Source of the DNA: CAYYWP01 sp050176585
Lineage (GTDB): Bacteria; Desulfobacterota; Binatia; HRBIN30; CADEER01
Direction: 5' to 3'
Length of the DNA: 64,000 nucleotides
NCBI GenBank assembly: GCA_050176585.1
Contig: JBFXHX010000014.1
Location: forward strand, 35,839 to 99,838
The first letter of the stretch is position 1. Each line of letters starts with the position of its first letter. Of this stretch, positions 25,550 to 34,286 are shown in pieces. Below the pieces are notes generated by a model, which did not search any database, was not told where the DNA came from, and saw nothing but the letters and a program-made list of their open reading frames with translations. Made by a program: the position numbers and the translations under genes.

Positions 25550-25568
25550 CCGGCTTCCCACCCCTTGC

Positions 25569-26636
25569 ATGCAGCACGAACCCGCCAGTGACGTCGCAGC
25601 GGCGACGCGGCTCTCGGATTTCGATTTCGAGCTGCCCGCCGAGCTGATCGCGCAAGCGCCCGCGGAGCGCCGCGACGGGGCCCGCCTGCTGGCTCTCGAG
25701 CGCGCCACCGGCGCGCTCCGGCACGGGTACATTCACGATCTGCCCGGGCTACTGCGCGCCGGCGACCTGCTGGTGTTCAACGACGCGCGCGTGCGCCCGG
25801 CCCGGCTCCACGGCCGCACGCCGACCGGCGGGGCGGTCGAGCTGCTGCTGGTGCGGGAGCTCGCCGCGGGAACTTGGGAGTGTCTCGGGCGCCCGGCGCG
25901 CCGGTTGCGCGATGGGGCCGCCATCGAGTTGCCGGGCGGTGCCGCCGCGGCCGTGGTCGAGCGGCGCGGTCCGGGCCGCTATGCGGTGCGGTTCGAGGCG
26001 GGCTGTGGCGTGACGGAATTGCTCGAGCAATACGGCGAGCTCCCATTGCCGCCGTACATCAAGCGGCCGCACGGTCCGCTGCCGAGCGACCTCGAGCGCT
26101 ATCAGACGGTGTTCGCGCGCCGCGACGGCGCGCTCGCGGCGCCCACCGCGGGTTTGCACTTCACCGCGTCGCTGCTCGAGACGTTGGCGGCCAACGGGGT
26201 CGCCCACGCCTGGGTCACTCTGGCAGTGGGTCCGGCGACGTTCCTCCCGTTGCGGGACGGGGCTGACGCCGCCGATCGGCTGGAGGCGGAATGGGCCGAG
26301 CTGCCGGAGGCGACCGTCGAGGCGATCGCCCGCACGCGCCGGGCCGGCGGGCGGGTCGTCGCGGTCGGCACGACCACCACTCGGGCGCTCGAATCCGCCG
26401 CGCGCCGCGGCGACGGCCTCGCCGCCGGTGGGTTCTGGGCCGATGCGTTCATCCGACCCGGCCATCGCTTCGCCGCCGTCGACGCGCTGCTGACGAACTT
26501 CCACCTGCCGGGCTCCACCTTGATCCTGCTCGTCGCCGCTTTTGCCGGGCGCCACACGTTGCTCTCCGCGTATGCCACCGCCGTGCGCGAACGGTATCGG
26601 TTCTATAGCTATGGCGATGCGATGCTGATCGCATGA
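25569..26636 (+). CDS. queA: S-adenosylmethionine:tRNA ribosyltransferase-isomerase
   Basis: 355 residues from ATG 25569. QueA transfers the ribosyl of SAM to preQ1 in tRNA, giving epoxyqueuosine. Seen in order: LSDFDFELPAELIAQ (with AERRDGARLL), VFNDARVRPARLHGR, QTVFARRDGALAAPTAGLHF, GTTTTRALESAA and TNFHLPGSTLILLVAAF. It overlaps tgt by four bases (ATGA), the classical arrangement. Confidence 0.95.
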   Translation: MQHEPASDVAAATRLSDFDFELPAELIAQAPAERRDGARLLALERATGALRHGYIHDLPGLLRAGDLLVFNDARVRPARLHGRTPTGGAVELLLVRELAAGTWECLGRPARRLRDGAAIELPGGAAAAVVERRGPGRYAVRFEAGCGVTELLEQYGELPLPPYIKRPHGPLPSDLERYQTVFARRDGALAAPTAGLHFTASLLETLAANGVAHAWVTLAVGPATFLPLRDGADAADRLEAEWAELPEATVEAIARTRRAGGRVVAVGTTTTRALESAARRGDGLAAGGFWADAFIRPGHRFAAVDALLTNFHLPGSTLILLVAAFAGRHTLLSAYATAVRERYRFYSYGDAMLIA

Positions 26637-27802
26637 CTGCAGCGGTCGAATCCGCGGAGGAGCTGAGCGCCGCCGCGCCGCGGCCCTCGCCGTTTGCCGT
26701 TCGCCGGCGCGATCCGCAGAGCGCGGCGCGCGTGGGCGAGCTGCGCACGGCACACGGAGCGGTGCAGACGCCGGCCTTCATGCCGGTCGCCACGCAGGGG
26801 AGCGTGAAGGGGATCACGCCGCGCCAGCTGATCGACGCCGGGGTGCAGATCATCCTGTCCAACGCGTACCACCTGTCGTTGCGTCCCGGTGTGGACACGG
26901 TCGAGGCCCTGGGCGGTTTGCACCGGTTCATGGGCTGGGGCGGCCCGATTCTGACCGACAGCGGGGGCTTTCAGATCATGAGCCTCGCGCCGCTGCGCAC
27001 CGTGACCGATGAGGGGGTCGCGTTCGCCTCGCACGTCGATGGCGCGCGGATGTTCCTGACCCCGGAGGACGTGGTCGCCCGGCAGCACCGGCTCGGCGTC
27101 GACGTGTTGATGCCGCTTGACGAATGTCTGCCCGCGGCGGCCGACCCTACGGCAGTGGCGCGCGCGATGCATCGCACCACCGATTGGGCTTCGCGCTCGG
27201 CGGGAGTCCACGTGCGCCGCGATCGGCATCTCTTCGGCATCGTCCAGGGAGGGCTCGACGCGTCTGCGCGCCGTGAGCATGCCGCGCGACTTGCCGCGTT
27301 CGCCTTTCCAGGGTATGCGGTCGGGGGTTTGAGTGTGGGGGAGGAGCGCGCACGGACGCAGGAGGTGGCCGCGGTGACGGCGGAAGCGCTGCCCGAGGAC
27401 CGTCCGCGCTATCTGATGGGTGTGGGGTTGCCGCAGGATCTTCTGCGATTCATCGCCATGGGGTACGACCTCTTCGATTGCGTTCTGCCGACCCGCAACG
27501 GCCGCAACGGCACCTGCTTCACGCTTAACGGCCGGCTGAACATGCGCCTCGCGCGGCACGCGCGCGATGAGGGGCCGATCGATCCGCACTGCATGTGCGA
27601 GGTATGCCGCACGTTTTCCCGCGCGTACGTGCGCCACTTGTGCGTGGCCGGCGAGATGTTGGGCGCACAACTGGCCAGCCTTCACAACCTGCATTTCTAC
27701 CTCGGATTGCTGGGCGAAGCGCGCGAACACATCGCGGCGGGCGACTACCGCCCGTGGGCCGCGGAGCGCGCCGCGGCGATCGAAGCGGGAGAGCGCGCAT
27801 GA
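26633..27802 (+). CDS. tgt: tRNA-guanine transglycosylase (queuine/preQ1)
   Basis: 389 residues. Exchanges G34 for preQ1 in tRNAs with GUN anticodons. The nucleophile Asp and its context are visible (GPILTDSGGFQIMSL and LPTRNGRNGTCFTL), as are SNAYHLSLRPG and the zinc site CMCEVCRTFSRAYVRHL. It is coupled to queA and yajC through ATGA overlaps, so queuosine modification and secretion genes share a transcript. The N-terminal 30 residues are longer than usual. Confidence 0.95.
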   Translation: MTAAVESAEELSAAAPRPSPFAVRRRDPQSAARVGELRTAHGAVQTPAFMPVATQGSVKGITPRQLIDAGVQIILSNAYHLSLRPGVDTVEALGGLHRFMGWGGPILTDSGGFQIMSLAPLRTVTDEGVAFASHVDGARMFLTPEDVVARQHRLGVDVLMPLDECLPAAADPTAVARAMHRTTDWASRSAGVHVRRDRHLFGIVQGGLDASARREHAARLAAFAFPGYAVGGLSVGEERARTQEVAAVTAEALPEDRPRYLMGVGLPQDLLRFIAMGYDLFDCVLPTRNGRNGTCFTLNGRLNMRLARHARDEGPIDPHCMCEVCRTFSRAYVRHLCVAGEMLGAQLASLHNLHFYLGLLGEAREHIAAGDYRPWAAERAAAIEAGERA

Positions 27803-28158
27803 TCGACATGGCGTGGGCACAGGCACCCGGAGGACCGGCGGGGCCGCCATTCTTCGTGCAGCTGATCCCCTTCGCGCTACTCTTCGCCGTCTTCTACTTC
27901 CTGATCATCCGGCCGCAGCAGCAGAAGCAGAAAGAGCATCGCGCAATGCTCGCCAACCTCAAGAAGAATGACGAGGTGGTGACCAGCGGCGGGCTGTACG
28001 GACGGGTGACGGCGATCGCGGATGATGTCGTGAGCCTCGAGATCGCGCCCAATGTGCGCGTGCGCGTGAGCCGTCCGCAGATCGCGAGCGTCGTCAGCGC
28101 CGCCAAGGCGAGCGCCGCGCCCGCCGTTCCGGAGAAGGAAAAGGATAAGGGCAAGTGA
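27799..28158 (+). CDS. yajC: preprotein translocase subunit YajC
   Basis: 119 residues from ATG 27799, overlapping the tgt stop by four bases. One membrane helix (FVQLIPFALLFAVFYFLI) is followed by the signature RPQQQKQKEHRAMLANLKKN and the beta domain VVTSGGLYGRVTAIADDVV. YajC joins SecD and SecF in the SecDF-YajC complex; secD starts four bases before its stop. Confidence 0.95.
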   Translation: MIDMAWAQAPGGPAGPPFFVQLIPFALLFAVFYFLIIRPQQQKQKEHRAMLANLKKNDEVVTSGGLYGRVTAIADDVVSLEIAPNVRVRVSRPQIASVVSAAKASAAPAVPEKEKDKGK

Positions 28159-29750
28159 ATACCAGCCTACTCTATCGCACCCTGCTGATGCTGGGGCTGA
28201 CCCTGGCGGCGATCGTCATCTTGCTGCCGACGATTTGGCAGCCTCTGCCGGATTGGTTGGGTTTCCTGAAGAGCAGCAAGGTCTCCCTCGGTCTCGACCT
28301 GCAAGGCGGCACGCACCTGGTCATGCAGGTGGACACGGACCAGGCGGTGAGCAACTCGCTCGAAGTGAACGCAGACGAGCTGCGGCGCGAGCTGCGCAAG
28401 GCCGGCGTGCGCGCGCCGAAGGTCGAGCGGGTGGGCACTGGCCTGCAGGTCACCATTCCCGCCGACCAGCGCAGCACCTTGATCGACGTGGTCGCGGAGC
28501 GGTATCCCAATCTCAAGGTGGGCGAATCCGAGACCGCCGACGGCACTCTGGTGCAGCGCTTGGGCCTGAGTGCGGAGGAGATCCGCGCCATCAAACAAGC
28601 GGCGGTCGAGCAGTCCCTCGAGACCATTCGCAACCGCGTCGACCAATTCGGGGTGGCCGAACCGATCATCCAGCGCCAAGGCGAGCGCGACCTCCTCATT
28701 CAACTTCCCGGCGTGCAGGACCCCGAGCGCGCCAAGGAGCTGATCGGCAAGACCGCGGTCCTCGAGTTCAAGCTGGTGCGCGACGTGAACGCCGAGCCGT
28801 TCGCGAAAGGAAACCAGACGCTGCCCTCAGGGACCGAGGTTCTCTACGAGATCATGAAATCGCCGTCCGGCGAGCGGCGAAAGGGGGCGCCCCTGCTGCT
28901 CGAGTCGCAGACGCTCATGACCGGGGACGTGGTGACCGACGCGCGCGTCCGCCCCGGCGATTTGCCGGGCTCACGGATCGTCTCTTTGGACTTGAACCAG
29001 CGCGGCGCGCGGCTCTTCGGGGAGATCACAGCGGCAAACGTCCGGCGGCGCCTCGCCATCGTGCTCGACGATACGATCTATTCCGCACCGGTCATTCAGG
29101 AGGCGATTCCCGGTGGCAAGGCGGTCATCAGCGGCAGCTTCACCACCGAAGAGGCGAAGGACCTGGCGATCGTGCTGCGCAGCGGCGCCTTGCCGGCGCC
29201 GGTATCGGTGGCTGAGGAGCGCACCGTGGGACCGACGCTCGGGCGCGATTCCATCCGCCAGGGCATCCGGTCGTTCATCGTCGCCGGCGCGCTCGTGATG
29301 CTCTTCATGGTCATCTACTATCGCTTTGCGGGCCTGTTGGCCGACATGGCGCTGATCTGGAACGTGCTGTTCATGGTCGCGGCCCTGGCGGCATTCAACG
29401 CGACCTTGACCCTGCCGGGCATCGCTGGGATCGTCCTCACGCTCGGTATGGCGGTGGACGCCAACGTGTTGATCAATGAGCGCATCCGCGAAGAGCTGCG
29501 CCTGGGCAAATCCCCGCGCGCGGCGGTGGAAGCCGGTTACGACCGCGCCCTTCCGGCCATTCTCGATTCGAACATCACCACGCTGCTGTCGGGTATCATC
29601 CTGTTCCAGTTCGGCTCCGGGCCGATCAAGGGGTTCGCGGTGACGCTGTGCATCGGCTTGGTGAGCCACGTGTTCACGGCAGTGGTCGGTACCCGGTTGG
29701 TGTGGGATTACTTGCTCTCGAGACGTCAGCTGCGGTCGGTGAGTATCTGA
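28155..29750 (+). CDS. secD: protein translocase subunit SecD
   Basis: 531 residues from GTG 28155. SecD, with SecF, uses the proton motive force to pull exported proteins through SecYEG. Visible: the first membrane helix, KVSLGLDLQGGTHLVMQVD, the large periplasmic P1 domain, NRVDQFGVAEPIIQRQG, LRSGALPAPVSVAEER and the membrane motif GIVLTLGMAVDANVLINERIRE, containing the conserved Asp of the proton path. It is two bases from secF. Confidence 0.96.
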   Translation: MNTSLLYRTLLMLGLTLAAIVILLPTIWQPLPDWLGFLKSSKVSLGLDLQGGTHLVMQVDTDQAVSNSLEVNADELRRELRKAGVRAPKVERVGTGLQVTIPADQRSTLIDVVAERYPNLKVGESETADGTLVQRLGLSAEEIRAIKQAAVEQSLETIRNRVDQFGVAEPIIQRQGERDLLIQLPGVQDPERAKELIGKTAVLEFKLVRDVNAEPFAKGNQTLPSGTEVLYEIMKSPSGERRKGAPLLLESQTLMTGDVVTDARVRPGDLPGSRIVSLDLNQRGARLFGEITAANVRRRLAIVLDDTIYSAPVIQEAIPGGKAVISGSFTTEEAKDLAIVLRSGALPAPVSVAEERTVGPTLGRDSIRQGIRSFIVAGALVMLFMVIYYRFAGLLADMALIWNVLFMVAALAAFNATLTLPGIAGIVLTLGMAVDANVLINERIREELRLGKSPRAAVEAGYDRALPAILDSNITTLLSGIILFQFGSGPIKGFAVTLCIGLVSHVFTAVVGTRLVWDYLLSRRQLRSVSI

Positions 29751-29751
29751 C

Positions 29752-30711
29752 ATGTTCGAGATCATTCCCCCCAATACAAACGTCGATTTCCTCGGCTGGC
29801 GGCGTACCGCCATGATCGTCTCCGCGGTGCTGTTGATCATCAGCGCTGGCCTGCTGGTGATCCGCGGACCGCAGCTCGGCATCGACTTTGCCGGTGGTTC
29901 GCTGGTGCACGTCCGGTTCGCGGCGCCGAAACAGACCGACGAAGTCCGGGCCGCGCTCAGCGAGGCGGGGTTCGAGAACCTCGACATCCAGGACCTCGGG
30001 CGCGACGGCGGGGAATTCCTGATCCGCTTGCCGCTCGAGGGCGATGGGACCGAGGAGGTCAGCCAGCGGGTGGTCGGCACCTTGAAAGAGCGCTTTGGCG
30101 CCGATCAGGTGGACGTGTTGCGCATCGAGGCGGTCGGGCCGCGCGTAGGAGAAGCCTTGCGTGGCAAGGCGGTTCTGGCGGTCGCGCTGGCGACGCTGAT
30201 GATGGCCGTTTACATCTGGCTGCGCTTCGAATGGCGCTTCGGGGTGGGTACGGCGATCGCGATCCTGCACGACGTGCTGATCGTCGTCGGCTTCCTGATC
30301 ATCTTCGGGTACGAGTTCGACCTGAACATCATCGCGTCGCTGCTGACCGTGATGGGCTTCTCGGTGAACGACAAGGTCGTCGTGTCCGACCGCATTCGAG
30401 AGAGCCGGCGCAAGGACCGCCGCTCACCGCTGGCCGTGGTGATCAATCGGAGTGTCAACGAGACCCTGAGCCGCACCATCCTGACCAACGGCACCGCGTT
30501 CATCGCCGTTCTGTCGCTGTACCTGTTGGGCGGCAGCGTCATCCATGGCTTCGCCTTCGCGCTGGTCGTGGGTTCGATCATCGGCACCTATTCCTCCATT
30601 TTCGTGGTCAGCCCCATCGTGCTGTTCTTCGAGCCGAGCGGCGCCGCCGCGGCGACGCCGGAGCGCCGCGAACGGCGGGTGCCGACGACGTCGGCCGCCC
30701 GGCGCCGGTGA
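29752..30711 (+). CDS. secF: protein translocase subunit SecF
   Basis: 319 residues. Six membrane helices and the SecF motifs: GIDFAGGSLVHVRF at the P4 domain, GYEFDLNIIASLLTVMGFSV followed by NDKVVVSDRIRES and RTILTNGTAFIAVLSLYLLG. It follows secD by one base and precedes recJ by 78 bases. Ends with a short Arg/Ala-rich tail. Confidence 0.96.
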   Translation: MFEIIPPNTNVDFLGWRRTAMIVSAVLLIISAGLLVIRGPQLGIDFAGGSLVHVRFAAPKQTDEVRAALSEAGFENLDIQDLGRDGGEFLIRLPLEGDGTEEVSQRVVGTLKERFGADQVDVLRIEAVGPRVGEALRGKAVLAVALATLMMAVYIWLRFEWRFGVGTAIAILHDVLIVVGFLIIFGYEFDLNIIASLLTVMGFSVNDKVVVSDRIRESRRKDRRSPLAVVINRSVNETLSRTILTNGTAFIAVLSLYLLGGSVIHGFAFALVVGSIIGTYSSIFVVSPIVLFFEPSGAAAATPERRERRVPTTSAARRR

Positions 30712-30789
30712 GAGCGCGGTGACGGGGGCTCGGCAGCGCACGCACGCGTCGATGCGGCGCGCGGCGCTGCGCGCCGGCCGAGTGGCCGC

Positions 30790-32505
30790 ATGAGCCGGGC
30801 GCGCCGCTGGCAGGTCGCGGCCCGAGATGCAGCGGCGGACGAGCTCGCGGCGGCGCTCGGGGTCTCCGGCCTGCTCGGCCGCTTGCTGATCAACCGGGGC
30901 GTGGCGGATCCCGCCCGGGCCGCCAGCTTCCTCGGGGCGCGGCTCGACGAGCACCTGCGCTCGCCGATGCTGTTCCGCGACATGGCCGCGGCCAGCGCGC
31001 GGCTAGCGGATGCCCTGCAGCGCGGAGAGCAGATCGGCATCTACGGCGACTACGACGTCGACGGAGTGAGCGGGAGCGCGTTGCTGGTGCGCTTTTTGCG
31101 CGCGGTCGGCGCGCGGCCCGATCCCGCCGTGTACATTCCGCACCGCCTGCGCGATGGGTACGGCCTGAATGCCGCGGCACTCGAGCGCCTCGCGGCGGCC
31201 GGCGTGCGGGTGCTGGTAACGGTCGACTGCGGAGCGGTCAGTCACGCCGAGATCGCGCTCGCCCAATCCCGGGGAATGGACGTGATCGTGTGCGATCACC
31301 ACCAGGTGGCGGCGACGCGGCCGCCGGCGTTCGCGGTGCTGAACCCGATCGAGCCCGATGCCGGTTTCCCGTTCAGCGGCCTCTGCGGCACCGGCGTGGC
31401 ATTTTACCTGGCGCTCGGCGTGCGCATGCGGCTGCGCGAGCGCGGCGGTGTGGTGCCCGATCTCCGCCGCGAGCTCGACCTGGTGGCGTTGGGGACGCTC
31501 GCCGACATGGTCCCGCTGGTGGAAGAGAATCGGGTGCTGGTGAAGTACGGTCTCCGCGAGCTGCAGAACAGCACCCGGCCCGGAGTTTCGGCGCTGCGGC
31601 GGGTCGCCGGCGTCGCCCGGCTGTCGAGCGGCGCCGTGGGCTTCCGACTGGCGCCGCGTCTCAACGCGGGCGGCAGGCTCGACGACGCGATGCGCTCGGT
31701 CGAGTTGCTCACTACCGACGACCTCGCGCGCGCCGAACACCTCGCGGTCGCCTTGGATGACGAGAATCGGGCCCGGCAGGCGATCGAGCGCGAGATGCTC
31801 GACGAGGCGCTGACAGCGGTAGCGGCGTCCGGAGGGGCAGGGGAGCGCCGGACGATCGTTTTGGCCTCGCCGAACTTCCACCCCGGGGTGGTCGGCATCG
31901 TCGCCGCGCGGCTGGTCGAGCGCTATCACCGCCCGACGATTTTGATCGCCGCGGAGAGTGGCGGCATTGGACGCGGCTCCGGCCGCAGCATTGCCGGCGT
32001 CGATCTCTTTGCCGCGCTGACGAGCTGCCGTGACGCGCTCGAGCGGTTCGGGGGCCACCGCATGGCCGCCGGGCTCAGCATTCGGCTGGAGCGGGTGCCC
32101 GAGCTGGCGAGCCGCTTTGAAGCCGTGATTGCGTCGCAGACCTCGATCGAAGACTTCGTCCCGCGACTGCGCGCGGATGGAGAGCTGTCCCTGCGCGACG
32201 TAAATACCGGCTGCGTGGAGGACCTCGGGCGTCTGGAGCCGTATGGCATCGGCAACCCCGAACCGGTGTTTCTCGCCCGCGACGTGGTCGTCCGCCAGCG
32301 GCGCATCGTCGGCGAACAGCACCTGAAAGTAGTCGTCGAGCAACACGGCCGTTTGTTGCCCGCCATCGGGTTCGGGATGAGCGACGAGGCGATTGCGATC
32401 GGGGATCGCCTGGACATCCTGTTTGGGGTCATGACCAACGAATGGAACGACAATGTATCCGTGGAGTTACGGCTCCGAGACGTGCGACCGTACCAACCGG
32501 CGTGA
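30790..32505 (+). CDS. recJ: single-stranded-DNA-specific exonuclease RecJ
   Basis: 571 residues. A 5'-3' ssDNA exonuclease of recombination and mismatch repair. DHH phosphoesterase motifs: IYGDYDVDGVSGSALLVR (motif I), TVDCGAVSHAEIALAQ (II), VIVCDHHQ (III), GTLADMVPLVEENR (IV) and the DHHA1 region with GGHRMAAGLSIR. The OB-fold C-terminus ends LRLRDVRPYQP. It is the last member of the queA-secF transcription unit in many related genomes, and here it lies 78 bases after secF. Confidence 0.94.
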   Translation: MSRARRWQVAARDAAADELAAALGVSGLLGRLLINRGVADPARAASFLGARLDEHLRSPMLFRDMAAASARLADALQRGEQIGIYGDYDVDGVSGSALLVRFLRAVGARPDPAVYIPHRLRDGYGLNAAALERLAAAGVRVLVTVDCGAVSHAEIALAQSRGMDVIVCDHHQVAATRPPAFAVLNPIEPDAGFPFSGLCGTGVAFYLALGVRMRLRERGGVVPDLRRELDLVALGTLADMVPLVEENRVLVKYGLRELQNSTRPGVSALRRVAGVARLSSGAVGFRLAPRLNAGGRLDDAMRSVELLTTDDLARAEHLAVALDDENRARQAIEREMLDEALTAVAASGGAGERRTIVLASPNFHPGVVGIVAARLVERYHRPTILIAAESGGIGRGSGRSIAGVDLFAALTSCRDALERFGGHRMAAGLSIRLERVPELASRFEAVIASQTSIEDFVPRLRADGELSLRDVNTGCVEDLGRLEPYGIGNPEPVFLARDVVVRQRRIVGEQHLKVVVEQHGRLLPAIGFGMSDEAIAIGDRLDILFGVMTNEWNDNVSVELRLRDVRPYQPA

Positions 32506-32532
32506 AGATTGATTATGGGGCTGGATGTTGCC

Positions 32533-32561
32533 TTGACTGGGTTAATACGCAGTGTTAATCC
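32533..32561 (+). promoter_or_regulatory. predicted promoter of the small HTH gene, overlapping a TTAAT direct repeat
   Basis: TTGACT (32533-32538; 5 of 6), 17-base spacer, TAATCC (32556-32561). The spacer and -10 contain GTTAAT twice (32541-32546 and 32554-32559, 13 bases apart), a possible binding site for an autoregulator such as the HTH protein encoded 46 bases downstream. Confidence 0.45.
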
Positions 32562-32606
32562 GTCCGGCCTCGTCATGGGTGGTCCTCACCCTTCGGGGCG
32601 CTGGTG

Positions 32607-32795
32607 ATGGAACGAGACGATGGGATGCTGAACAGCAAGGAGGTCGCGCGCATCCTGGACCTCAGCCCGGATACGGTCAACGAGTTCGCCCGTAAGAGCA
32701 TCCTGCCAGCTGTGAAAAAAGGCCGGCAGTGGCGCTTTCGCCGGCGCGATATCGCCTCATTCAAACGCCAGCTCCGCGGTGTAACGGCGGCGTGA
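32607..32795 (+). CDS. small helix-turn-helix DNA-binding protein (excisionase/MerR-like)
   Basis: 62 residues from ATG 32607; ATG 32625 (MLNSKEVAR) is a shorter option. The whole protein is one winged HTH of the excisionase family: MLNSKEVARILDLSPDTVNE, then FARKSILPAVKKGRQWRFRR and a C-terminal RDIASFKRQL helix. It carries no effector domain. It stands 34 bases before the pmtA-like gene and may regulate it or itself. No integrase or phage gene is nearby, so a recombination role is unlikely. Confidence 0.8.
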   Translation: MERDDGMLNSKEVARILDLSPDTVNEFARKSILPAVKKGRQWRFRRRDIASFKRQLRGVTAA

Positions 32796-32829
32796 GCCCG
32801 TTCCAGCCCGCGACATTTCAGGAGTGCCG

Positions 32830-33489
32830 ATGCCGCTTCTCGAGAGCACGCACGCGTACCAAAGCAAACTGTACTCCGAGTTCTCCCACTTCTACGATCT
32901 GGTCTTCGGCCGCGTCTTCTACCCGCGCATCGCGGAGGTGATCCGCACGCTGGATGTTCCGCCGGGCGCCCGAGTGCTGGAGGTCGGCGTCGGCACTGGG
33001 CTTTCACTCGCCGCCTACCCGGCGCATTGCCAGGTCACGGGCATTGATCTGGCCCCGGACATGCTCGAGCACGCGCAAGATCGCATCGATCGCCACGGGT
33101 GGCGCCACATCCAGGTGATGGAAGGCGACGCAATGGACATGAAGCTGCCCGACAACAGCTTCGATTACGTGATGGCCTTTCACGTGGTGAGCGTGGTGCC
33201 GGATGCCTCGCGCATGATGCGCGAGGTGCAGCGGGTCTGTAAGCCGGACGGGCGAATCGTAGTGATCAACCATTTCCGCAGCGAACGGCGCGTCCTGGCC
33301 GCTCTCGACCGCCGTCTGGAACCGCTCACCCGGCGCTGGGGGTGGCATACCCTCCAGCGGGCGGACGTCTTCGACGGTCTGTCGGTGGAGCTCGAGGACG
33401 TCTACAAGACCTCGCGGCGCTCGCTATTCACGATTGTCGTGGCGCGCAATCGGAAGAGCGCGCCGGCGCCGGTCAGTGTTGAGACTTGA
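32830..33489 (+). CDS. class I SAM methyltransferase, PmtA-like (phosphatidylethanolamine N-methyltransferase type)
   Basis: 219 residues from ATG 32830, with AGGAG at 32820-32824. Motif I is VLEVGVGTGLSLAAYP, followed by GIDLAPDMLEHAQDR, the motif IV region DNSFDYVMAFHVVSVVPD and a late HFRSERRVLAALDRRLEPL segment seen in bacterial PmtA/UbiE-like enzymes. The N-terminal YSEFSHFYDLVFGRVFYPRI is typical of the PmtA branch. It may methylate phosphatidylethanolamine to make phosphatidylcholine; a quinone substrate cannot be excluded. Its 3' end overlaps the convergent gene by 17 bases. Confidence 0.78.
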   Translation: MPLLESTHAYQSKLYSEFSHFYDLVFGRVFYPRIAEVIRTLDVPPGARVLEVGVGTGLSLAAYPAHCQVTGIDLAPDMLEHAQDRIDRHGWRHIQVMEGDAMDMKLPDNSFDYVMAFHVVSVVPDASRMMREVQRVCKPDGRIVVINHFRSERRVLAALDRRLEPLTRRWGWHTLQRADVFDGLSVELEDVYKTSRRSLFTIVVARNRKSAPAPVSVET

Positions 33490-34057
33490 GCCCCGGATCG
33501 AAGGGGACGATTCCCCGCTGCAACAGCCACTGGGCGTCCTGCGCGCCGCGCGTGCGCAACCAGCGCGTGTAGACGCGCACCGTCTGGGCATCGCTGCGAA
33601 ACAGCTCCGAGAAGCTGATCTCAGAGAGCACGCGCACGAAGTCGGGGAATCGAGCCGCGATCTCGGCAAAGACGTCGGCGCGCGTGGCCGCGTCGTTGGC
33701 GCCCAGAGACGCGAGCTGGCGGTACGCGCCCCGGCCGAGGCCCATGTAGTAGTCGGTCGACACGGGCCGGCGCTCCAGGTGCTCCATGAACACGCCGGAG
33801 AGAAACAAGGCGGTATCGCCGACGTGTTGCAGCGCGGCGCAGCGACGGGTGGGCGGGTGATGAAACGATTCGAGGTAGGCCACGCCGAGCGGCTGGGTGT
33901 CCCAATCCGGCGCGGGCTTGGCAAAGCGCTCGAGGAGATTGACCAGATAGTGTTCCGCCACCTCGCTCGAGCGCACCTCGTGCGTGGACATGGCCTGGCG
34001 GAGGAGCTCCCGAAAGAACTCGGTCAGCGACCGGCGGATCAAGCTGGGCTCCGGCAT
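33473..34057 (-). CDS. conserved protein of unknown function
   Basis: 194 residues, mostly helical and soluble with no signal peptide. The segments SSEVAEHYLVNLLERFAKP, LQHVGDTALFLSGVFMEHLE and VSTDYYMGLGRGAYRQLA look like an ancient, well-constrained family. I believe similar sequences occur in deltaproteobacteria, but I do not recognise a function. The pattern VGDtaLFlSG-F-x14-YYmglGrgAY with several His suggests a small-molecule or metal-binding helical bundle. It is divergent from ctpA (229-base gap) and converges on the methyltransferase with 17 bases of overlap. Confidence 0.72.
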   Translation of the reverse strand: MPEPSLIRRSLTEFFRELLRQAMSTHEVRSSEVAEHYLVNLLERFAKPAPDWDTQPLGVAYLESFHHPPTRRCAALQHVGDTALFLSGVFMEHLERRPVSTDYYMGLGRGAYRQLASLGANDAATRADVFAEIAARFPDFVRVLSEISFSELFRSDAQTVRVYTRWLRTRGAQDAQWLLQRGIVPFDPGLKSQH

Positions 34058-34232
34058 GGTTCAGCTGCGGGCGGGGCACCCCTGGCGGACGTCGCACTGC
34101 GCCGACTCGGGCGCCATCGATCCTATCCACCGCTCGAGATGGCCGTCGTGCACCATCTTCACGGCCGGAATTGTTCCGAAGCCGCGAAGGGAAAGCAAGC
34201 CGAGAACGCCCCTGACCGCACTCTCTCGTGAA

Positions 34233-34261
34233 TTGGCGCTTGGCTGCGGCTCGGGTATAGT
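34233..34261 (+). promoter_or_regulatory. predicted sigma70-type promoter of the ctpA-like gene
   Basis: TTGGCG (34233-34238), 17-base spacer, TATAGT (34256-34261; 5 of 6). The start codon GTG 34287 is 25 bases downstream, with GGAGG at 34272-34276 in between, so this promoter has a normal leader. Confidence 0.55.
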
Positions 34262-34286
34262 GCGACCCAATGGAGGCTCACCACAC

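Noticed and set aside
25439..25568. Riboswitch (preQ1 type) before queA
   Set aside because: No conserved preQ1-I/II or other recognisable fold could be drawn; only a 12-bp palindrome is present.
32607..32795. Excisionase gene of a mobile element
   Set aside because: The HTH matches the excisionase fold, but no integrase, att site, transposase or tRNA end is nearby; a transcription regulator is more likely.
34058..34286. tRNA or small RNA gene in the ctpA upstream gap
   Set aside because: No cloverleaf could be drawn; the gap contains only a promoter-like TTGGCG-17-TATAGT pair and a ribosome-binding site.
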